Source of the DNA: Acidobacteriaceae bacterium UBA1795
Lineage (GTDB): Bacteria; Acidobacteriota; Terriglobia; Terriglobales; Acidobacteriaceae
Length of the DNA: 11,312 nt
NCBI GenBank assembly: GCA_002314435.1
Contig: DCFV01000201.1
Location: 7,846 to 19,157 of the forward strand
Direction: 5' to 3'
The notes under the pieces are model-generated. The model saw only the letters and a program-made list of their open reading frames with translations, was not told where the DNA came from and searched no databases. Below, one piece after another: positions 6,969 through 11,312 of this stretch (its first letter is position 1; each line of letters starts with the position of its first letter). A program made the translations under genes and the position numbers.

Positions 6969-7901
6969 TTACACAAAGTCCTTCAGCTTGTCGCGCAGTG
7001 TCTGGTAGGCGCGAAACAGGAGCGACTTGGTAGCCGACTCGCTGAGTTTCAACACCTCCCCGATCTGACGGTAATCCATGCCCTGATACTTGTGCATCAG
7101 GACAGCCATTCTCTGCCGCTCGGGCAGCGCCATCACATGCTGCCGGATGGCGGCCATGCGCTCGTCGCGCAGCAGGTTCTGCTCCACGGTCGGATCGTCA
7201 TCAGCAACGTCTGGCGTGGTGCCGGTTTCCGGGTCCGGCGCGTCCAGGTAGATGGTCTGCGCGCTGCGCTCGTGCCGGGTGTCGCGTGCGTGGTTGACCG
7301 CAAGGTTGGTGGCGATGCGGTAGAGCCACGTGGTGAACTTGGCCTCGGCGCGATAACTAGAGCGCGAGCGGTAAACGCGCAGGAAAACTTCCTGCGCCAA
7401 TTCTTCGGCAACGGCCTGATTGTGCACCATCCGGAACAAGAAATGAATCATGGCCCGATAGTGCTTTCCCACGAGGTAGTTGTAGCCGGCTTCGTCGCCC
7501 GCTGCCACACGCAGCATGACGGCGGCGTCACTGGATTCGTCGGCCCCGTAATTGGGCACGGCAAGGGAAATTTGCGGGTCGGGCCTTGCGGCCTGGCCCG
7601 CGCCCAGCCCCGGACGGTCCAGAACCAGCGTTGCCATATCTTCAGGAACCCCGGTGTCGTCCGAAGGTTGCGCCGGATCGAGGGATTCCTGGGGGAAATT
7701 GCTGTCGTCGGAGGCCGGATCGGGAGAGGCCTGGCCACTGCCGGCCGGACGGGCCGTGGAAGCCTGCCGGTGGGGGCCTGCGGAGCCGGAAGAACCGGAC
7801 GCGGCAAATCCGAACGGCGCGGGTCCCGGCACAGGGCCCAGCGCAGCGTCGCCGGGGGCGGTGTCGCCGGGGTTGCGGGCCGGTTTGGTTCTCCAGAACA
7901 T
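6969..7901 (-). CDS. ECF (RpoE-type) RNA polymerase sigma factor with low-complexity N-terminal extension
   Basis: A 310-residue protein whose C-terminal 185 residues are a standard ECF sigma factor. Region 2 spans about 140-207, with AEELAQEVFLRVYRS and the -10 recognition stretch FTTWLYRIATNLAVNHARD. Region 4 spans about 250-305, with LPERQRMAVLMHKYQGMDYRQIGEVLKLSESATKSLLFRAY as the helix-turn-helix that contacts -35. Residues 1-125 are rich in Pro, Ala, Gly, Ser and Asp, unlike usual ECF factors of about 180-200 residues. ATG 7901 has no clear Shine-Dalgarno. An internal ATG at 7637 (Met89) would give 222 residues, but third-position GC stays high across the extension, so the long form is plausible. 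It heads an operon with its anti-sigma factor and a DUF3106 protein, so autoregulation is likely, though no ECF promoter motif was found. Confidence 0.92.
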   Translation of the reverse strand: MFWRTKPARNPGDTAPGDAALGPVPGPAPFGFAASGSSGSAGPHRQASTARPAGSGQASPDPASDDSNFPQESLDPAQPSDDTGVPEDMATLVLDRPGLGAGQAARPDPQISLAVPNYGADESSDAAVMLRVAAGDEAGYNYLVGKHYRAMIHFLFRMVHNQAVAEELAQEVFLRVYRSRSSYRAEAKFTTWLYRIATNLAVNHARDTRHERSAQTIYLDAPDPETGTTPDVADDDPTVEQNLLRDERMAAIRQHVMALPERQRMAVLMHKYQGMDYRQIGEVLKLSESATKSLLFRAYQTLRDKLKDFV

Positions 7902-7961
7902 CGCTGATTTTGCGGGGGTTGGGCGCTGCGCCGGAAATGCGCCGGGCGGCTTGGCCGAAAA

Positions 7962-8002
7962 GCCCCGCTGGTGTTACTCTACCTTACGGGATGCCCCGCT
8001 GG
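7962..8002. repeat. Direct repeat between the sigma gene and the tRNA gene
   Basis: The ten-base string gccccgctgg occurs at 7962-7971 and again at 7993-8002, 31 bases apart, about three helical turns. Both copies lie in the 126-base gap between the divergent sigma-factor and tRNA-Val genes. They could be paired operator half-sites or chance in GC-rich DNA. Confidence 0.35.
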
Positions 8003-8027
8003 CGCGCCTTGCGCCACACCCCTGAGG

Positions 8028-8102
8028 GGGCGCTTAACTCAGCGGTAGAGTGCCACCTTCACACGGTGGAAGTCGCAGGTTCGAATCCTGCAGCGCCCAC
8101 CA
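8028..8102 (+). tRNA. tRNA-Val (anticodon CAC)
   Basis: A complete cloverleaf is visible. Acceptor stem gggcgct (8028-8034) pairs with agcgccc (8092-8098), then discriminator A and an encoded CCA (8100-8102). The D stem is actc/gagt with loop agcggta. The anticodon stem ccacc/ggtgg has loop ttcacac, placing CAC at 8060-8062, which reads the valine codon GUG. The variable loop is five bases, and the T stem gcagg/cctgc has loop ttcgaat. All stems pair perfectly. No second tRNA follows, and no integrase or duplicated 3' end suggests use as an attachment site. Confidence 0.97.
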
Positions 8103-8235
8103 TTGCATGGAGCCATTGCGCGCTTCACGCGCCAATCAGCCTTTGTGGCGCTCCCGATGGTCGCGGCGAAAATCGTGCCGACTGCTGCAAATCAAGGCTC
8201 GCATCCTAGAAAAATTCGAAAAAACGTCCACCAAG

Positions 8236-8245
8236 CCCCCCCCCC
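8236..8245. repeat. Ten-cytosine homopolymer in intergenic spacer
   Basis: A run of ten C residues lies in the 211-base spacer between the tRNA and the sugar-kinase stop, next to A-rich runs at about 8211-8225. The spacer shows no coding potential, and no hairpin convincing as a kinase terminator was found. The run may be a slippage-prone tract or a length error in the assembly. Confidence 0.6.
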
Positions 8246-8313
8246 ATAATTTGCCGCTTCTCAATTCGGCCTGTTTGCCGTGCGGTTGAAGGCTTTGTGC
8301 GCCCAAGCGCTTC

Positions 8314-9402
8314 CTAGCCGAGTGACTCTACCAGTTTTTCCATGCGTGGCTGCTCCTGTTCGAGCAGTTCTACGAGGCGGAACTGGGTGCGGGCGCGGTC
8401 GAGGTTGTGGCCTTCGCGGTGGACCTTGAAGTAGGTATCGCCGTTGAGATGGTCGGCGAGGAAGCGGAGGCCGATTTCAAAGGTGATGACGCGACCGGAG
8501 AAGGCGAGGAGCTGCCTTTCAGCCGCGGTGAGGAAGCTGCCGGCGGAGGCGAGGTAGCCACGCGCGAGGGCCTCGAACATGGGCATCTGGAGGGCGACGC
8601 GGGAGAGGTCGCGCTCATCTTCAGCGGCGGGGCTGACGGTGGTGCGGACCATGTCGCCGAAGTCGTAGAGGGCGAGACCGGGCATGACGGTGTCGAGGTC
8701 GATGACGCAGACGCCCTCTCCGGTGGTGTCGTCGATGAGGACGTTGTTGAGCTTGGTGTCGTTGTGGGTGACGCGCGAGGGGAGGCCTGCCTCAAGCAGC
8801 ACGCTGGTGATGGAGCGGCGGGCGAGGGCGAAGTCGAGCTCGCGGCGGGCGGAGGCGGCGCGGCCAACGGCGTCCGCGGCGAGGGCGCGCTCCAACTGGG
8901 CGAAGCGGGTGGGCGTGTGGTGGAAGCCGGGAATGGTTTCGAGCAGGGGCGGCGCGGGCAGGTCGGCTAGCAGGCTCTGGAACTGGCCGAAGGCGCGGGC
9001 GGCCTGGAAGGCCTGCTCAGGGGACTCGACCACGTCGTAGCTGCGGGCGCCGGAGATGAAGTGATAGGCGCGCCAGGTGTTGCCGTCCGCATCAACGTGC
9101 CAGGCGAGGCCGGTGCGCGCGGGCAAAAGCGAGAGGACGCGGCGGCCGGAGTCCGGCTGGCCGGCGACCTTGGCGGCAAGGTGGACCGTGACGCGCTCGA
9201 TGTTCTGCATGAGGCCGATGGGGTCGGTGAAGATGCGGTGGTTGATGCGCTGCACGAGATAGCGCGCACGGCGGCCGGCATCGTCGTACTCCACGCTGAA
9301 AGAGTCGTTGATATGGCCGCTGCCGTAGGGAGCGGCGGTGACGAACTGGCCGGGAATCTGGAACGCGTGAGTGACTGCGCTGAGGTCGTAGTTGGTGGTC
9401 AT
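8314..9402 (-). CDS. APH-fold sugar kinase, N-acetylhexosamine 1-kinase (NahK)-like
   Basis: A 362-residue protein of the aminoglycoside phosphotransferase/choline kinase fold, the same length as bifidobacterial NahK (about 360). Near the N-terminus YGSGHINDSF (26-35) is the nucleotide-binding turn typical of NahK-like proteins. The catalytic loop is THNDTKLNN with His213, Asp215 (catalytic base) and Asn220. The metal-binding segment is VIDLDTVMPG with Asp235, followed by YDFGDMVR. NahK and AmgK phosphorylate the anomeric hydroxyl of amino sugars using ATP, so a sugar-1-phosphate product is likely here, but the exact sugar is not determined. Family members are often misnamed mucin-desulfating sulfatase or aminoglycoside phosphotransferase. 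Its ATG overlaps the upstream nucleotidyltransferase stop as ATGA (9399-9402), implying translational coupling and a shared pathway. Confidence 0.88.
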   Translation of the reverse strand: MTTNYDLSAVTHAFQIPGQFVTAAPYGSGHINDSFSVEYDDAGRRARYLVQRINHRIFTDPIGLMQNIERVTVHLAAKVAGQPDSGRRVLSLLPARTGLAWHVDADGNTWRAYHFISGARSYDVVESPEQAFQAARAFGQFQSLLADLPAPPLLETIPGFHHTPTRFAQLERALAADAVGRAASARRELDFALARRSITSVLLEAGLPSRVTHNDTKLNNVLIDDTTGEGVCVIDLDTVMPGLALYDFGDMVRTTVSPAAEDERDLSRVALQMPMFEALARGYLASAGSFLTAAERQLLAFSGRVITFEIGLRFLADHLNGDTYFKVHREGHNLDRARTQFRLVELLEQEQPRMEKLVESLG

Positions 9403-10331
9403 GCCCAGAGCTTCTCCGGATAGCGGCCGGCGGCGATGAGCTCCCGGATGCTGGCGACGACGCGGGGACGGTCTTCGCGATAGGTGACGCCGAACCAGGC
9501 GTCCTGCGACGAGAGTACGCGGACACGGGCGCGGCCCGCGTCAATGGCAGCGGTGACGGCGGAGGGCAGGTAGCACTCGGCTTTCTGGTCTGTGCCGTGG
9601 CGGGCGAGAAAGTCGCGGAAGTATGCGGCGAGATCGTCGAAGACGCAGGGCGCGAAGCCCCACATGTTCATAGAGACGATCTCGTCGCCTGTGAACGGAG
9701 TGACGCGGCCCTGAGCGTCGACGGTTCTTGCGCCGTTGCCGTCGCGCTCGATACCGATGGTTTCAACAACGCCGCGCAGGTAGCCCTCGGGACTGACGCT
9801 GCAGAGGCCGCGGGCGACGGAGCCGAAGTCAGACAGAGTGTTGCGCAGGACGAAGCCGACCATTGCATGTTCAGGGGCATGGTCCGGCGTGCCGGAGGCG
9901 AGATGCGCGGCGAGGGCGCGGTAGCCTTCGGCACCGTAGAAGTCGTCGGCATTGATGACGGCGAAGGGCTCGCGGACGACGTTGCGCGCGGCGAGGATGG
10001 CGTGGGCCGTTCCCCAGGGCTTGGTGCGCCCGGCGGGAACGCTGAAGCCGGCGGGCAGATCATCAATCTGCTGGAAGGCGTAATCGACGGGAATGCGCTG
10101 CTCAAAGTGAGCGCCGATGGATTCCCGGAAGGCTTGCTCGATGTCGCGGCGGATGACGAAGACGACTTTACCGAAGCCGGCGCGGAGGGCGTCGTAGATG
10201 GAGTAGTCCATGATGGCCTCGCCGGCGGGGCCGACGGGGTCAATCTGCTTGAGGCCGCCGTAGCGGCTGCCCATGCCTGCGGCCAGGACGAGCAGAGTGG
10301 GCGCGGCGTGGGGCACTTGAGAGTGCGACAT
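9399..10331 (-). CDS. Sugar-phosphate nucleotidyltransferase (NTP_transferase family)
   Basis: A 310-residue GT-A-fold nucleotidyltransferase. The N-terminal signature LLVLAAGMGSRYGGLKQ (13-29) binds the nucleotide triphosphate. PWGTAHAIL (105-113) and VINADDFYG (125-133) are the substrate/metal segments, with Asp129 and Asp130 as likely metal ligands. Enzymes of this type join a sugar-1-phosphate to UTP, GTP, CTP or dTTP and release pyrophosphate. The KQIDPVGP form differs from the KP motif of RmlA, GalU and MurU, so base and sugar specificity are open. The start ATG (10329-10331) has AGGAG eleven bases upstream. It overlaps the kinase start by four bases, and its own start overlaps the stop of a possible 54-codon ORF. 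With the kinase it could convert a free sugar to an NDP-sugar, analogous to the AmgK-MurU recycling pair. Confidence 0.9.
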   Translation of the reverse strand: MSHSQVPHAAPTLLVLAAGMGSRYGGLKQIDPVGPAGEAIMDYSIYDALRAGFGKVVFVIRRDIEQAFRESIGAHFEQRIPVDYAFQQIDDLPAGFSVPAGRTKPWGTAHAILAARNVVREPFAVINADDFYGAEGYRALAAHLASGTPDHAPEHAMVGFVLRNTLSDFGSVARGLCSVSPEGYLRGVVETIGIERDGNGARTVDAQGRVTPFTGDEIVSMNMWGFAPCVFDDLAAYFRDFLARHGTDQKAECYLPSAVTAAIDAGRARVRVLSSQDAWFGVTYREDRPRVVASIRELIAAGRYPEKLWA

Positions 10332-10495
10332 CAGTGTGCGTTCTCCTGCGGAGTGAGATCGAGCGTAAGTACTGGCTCGGCCGCGTCTTCGTTCCAGGGA
10401 CTCATTGCAGTGTAAGTCCGCGCAGCGCCTTTGGGCTCGCCGGACGCTACCAGTTCTGCTGTGTGCGGCTGGCGGCCAGAGCGATTTTCAGACAT
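10331..10495 (-). CDS. Possible small protein ahead of the nucleotidyltransferase
   Basis: A 54-residue ORF beginning MSENRSGRQPHTAEL and ending TLDLTPQENAH. Its TGA shares one base with the downstream ATG (TGATG at 10329-10333), the classical arrangement for translational coupling. AAGGGA lies seven bases before its ATG. There is no signal peptide, membrane helix or known motif; it is polar with an acidic C-terminal half. Third-position GC is only about half, lower than in neighbouring genes, which weakens the case. It may be a genuine small protein, a leader peptide, or chance. The Shine-Dalgarno of the nucleotidyltransferase lies inside its last codons. Confidence 0.4.
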   Translation of the reverse strand: MSENRSGRQPHTAELVASGEPKGAARTYTAMSPWNEDAAEPVLTLDLTPQENAH

Positions 10496-10773
10496 CGTGC
10501 GATCCCTTCGACAACACAGCGGCCCGTATGCTTCGCTCCCTGGCGCGCGGCTTCGCTTCCAACGGATTGGTCCGGACGCATGTCAGTGTAGCGCAGCAGA
10601 GGTGGAGTCATGAGATGCTACCCGATCCGGGGAATTGCGAGTGCCCTCTCCTAGTGGTACAAATTGGGCCAAGATCGCACGCACCCGCATGGCTTTGAAG
10701 AGGACGCTCCGGAGAACTGCCTCGGATGAGAGCGGTCGCTTTTGTGCGCCGACATGGATGAGGTAGACAGACG
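10496..10773. other. Intergenic region between divergent sugar-module and response-regulator genes
   Basis: About 280 bases with no convincing coding region on either strand. It must hold the promoters of both divergent units. A plausible plus-strand promoter is listed separately; no convincing minus-strand -35/-10 pair was found. Open frames across it lack family motifs and are mostly antisense to the response-regulator gene. Confidence 0.5.
10635..10663 (+). promoter_or_regulatory. Candidate promoter of the response regulator-GGDEF gene
   Basis: TTGCGA (10635-10640) and TACAAA (10658-10663) are separated by 17 bases, each four of six matches to the sigma70 consensus. Initiation near 10670 would give a leader of about 100 bases before the ATG at 10774. 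Spacing is ideal but the hexamers are only moderate. Confidence 0.35.
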
Positions 10774-11312
10774 ATGCTCACTTCCGGCACGACTACTGCT
10801 AGAGAAGAACGTCCGCAGGTACTGATTGCCGAAGACGACGCGGTGGTGCGACTGCTGCTGCGGCACTGGCTGACGACGTGGGGATATGACGTGGTGCAGG
10901 CAGCCGACGGCGCAGAGGCGTGGAAGATTCTCGAGCGGGAGAATTCGCCCAAGCTGATCGTATTGGACTGGATGATGCCAGGGCTGGACGGCATTGAGTT
11001 GTGCCGACGGGTGCGGAGGAAGTCGACCGCGTACTACCAGTACATCCTGATGGTCACCGGCCGCTCGGAGATGGGGCACGTAGTGCATGCGCTTGAGTCC
11101 GGCGCGGACGACTGCATTGCGAAGCCTTTCGAGGAGTCGGAGTTGAAGGCTCGGCTGACCGTGGCCAAGCGTATCCTTGCGCTGCAGGACGAGTTAATTG
11201 AGGCACGCGAGGCACTGCGCCTGCAGGCCATGAAAGACGCACTGACCGGACTGTGGAATCGCTCCGCCTTTCAGGAGATGTTCGAGCACGAGATGCGGAG
11301 AGCCGAGCGCGC
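10774..11312 (+). CDS. Response regulator with GGDEF (diguanylate cyclase-type) output, 3' end cut by window
   Basis: An open frame of 179 codons runs off the right edge. Residues 16-125 are a CheY-like receiver: acidic pocket Glu20-Asp21-Asp22 (VLIAEDD), phospho-acceptor Asp65 (LIVLDWMMPGLDG), Thr95 (MVTGRSE) and Lys117 (IAKPF). A helical linker, about 128-153 (VAKRILALQDELIEAREALRLQ), joins it to DALTGLWNRSAF (155-166), the characteristic beginning of a GGDEF domain, which makes cyclic di-GMP. The GGDEF active-site motif itself lies beyond the window, so activity cannot be judged. ATG 10774 is the first possible start, because an in-frame TGA sits at 10759; GAGG at 10760-10763 is ten bases upstream. 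The partner histidine kinase is not in view. Confidence 0.9.
   Translation, partial: MLTSGTTTAREERPQVLIAEDDAVVRLLLRHWLTTWGYDVVQAADGAEAWKILERENSPKLIVLDWMMPGLDGIELCRRVRRKSTAYYQYILMVTGRSEMGHVVHALESGADDCIAKPFEESELKARLTVAKRILALQDELIEAREALRLQAMKDALTGLWNRSAFQEMFEHEMRRAER

Noticed and set aside
7951..7980. Possible tRNA promoter TTGGCC / TACTCT
   Set aside because: The spacing is 18, but only four and three of six bases match the consensus, which is too weak to annotate.
8104..8140. gcgcg/cgcgc hairpin after the tRNA as a terminator
   Set aside because: It has a five-base stem with no following T run. Such palindromes are common in GC-rich DNA.
7552..8289. Plus-strand frames crossing tRNA-Val (containing SRRFESCSAHH-like text)
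   Set aside because: This peptide is the well-known artefact of translating a tRNA T arm. The upstream part is antisense to the sigma-factor gene.
8028..8313. tRNA-Val as a genomic-island attachment site
   Set aside because: No integrase, no duplicated tRNA 3' end and no change to foreign-looking genes are visible on either side.
10608..11242. Minus-strand frames at the right edge
   Set aside because: They are antisense to the receiver-GGDEF gene, which has clear family motifs. None of the minus frames does.

Overview
The window looks like a chromosomal segment from a GC-rich member of the Acidobacteriota, probably Terriglobia/Acidobacteriaceae. This rests on high GC at third codon positions, an ECF sigma / zinc-finger anti-sigma / DUF3106 cassette, and a hairpin-rich intergenic repeat resembling repeats I remember from that group. 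No search was possible, so the taxonomy is an inference. There are no transposases, integrases, phage genes or CRISPR repeats.

Left part (1-4200). A hairpin-rich repeat (about 13-94) and a strong terminator lie downstream of efp (minus strand), which encodes elongation factor P with an unusual Asn at the tip position normally occupied by a modified Lys or Arg. Divergent from efp is a ten-helix EamA/DMT-like membrane protein. It is followed on the same strand by an exported family-3 glycoside hydrolase (beta-glucosidase type) with catalytic residues and an Fn3-like C-terminal domain. A bidirectional hairpin terminator separates it from the convergent next gene.

Middle part (4226-8102). On the minus strand, a Rv2258c-like winged-helix SAM methyltransferase has its own well-formed sigma70-type promoter. 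Upstream of it lies a three-gene cassette in the order ECF sigma factor (with an approximately 125-residue low-complexity N-terminal extension), membrane-anchored zinc-finger anti-sigma factor, and secreted Pro/Gln-rich DUF3106 protein. This reads as a regulator, its membrane inhibitor, and a possible envelope sensor or target. A tRNA-Val(CAC) gene on the plus strand lies just upstream of, and divergent from, the sigma gene.

Right part (8314-11312). A minus-strand sugar-activation module consists of a nucleotidyltransferase and a NahK/APH-fold sugar kinase overlapping by ATGA. Together they could turn a free sugar into sugar-1-phosphate and then an NDP-sugar. A possible 54-residue ORF precedes the nucleotidyltransferase and overlaps its start as TGATG. 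Divergent from this module, the window ends inside a response regulator-GGDEF (diguanylate cyclase type) gene, which has a candidate promoter.

Most genes are recognisable housekeeping or accessory functions. The least explained items are the EF-P tip variant, the sigma-factor extension with its DUF3106 partner, the coupled sugar kinase/nucleotidyltransferase module with its small leader ORF, and the structured intergenic repeat.
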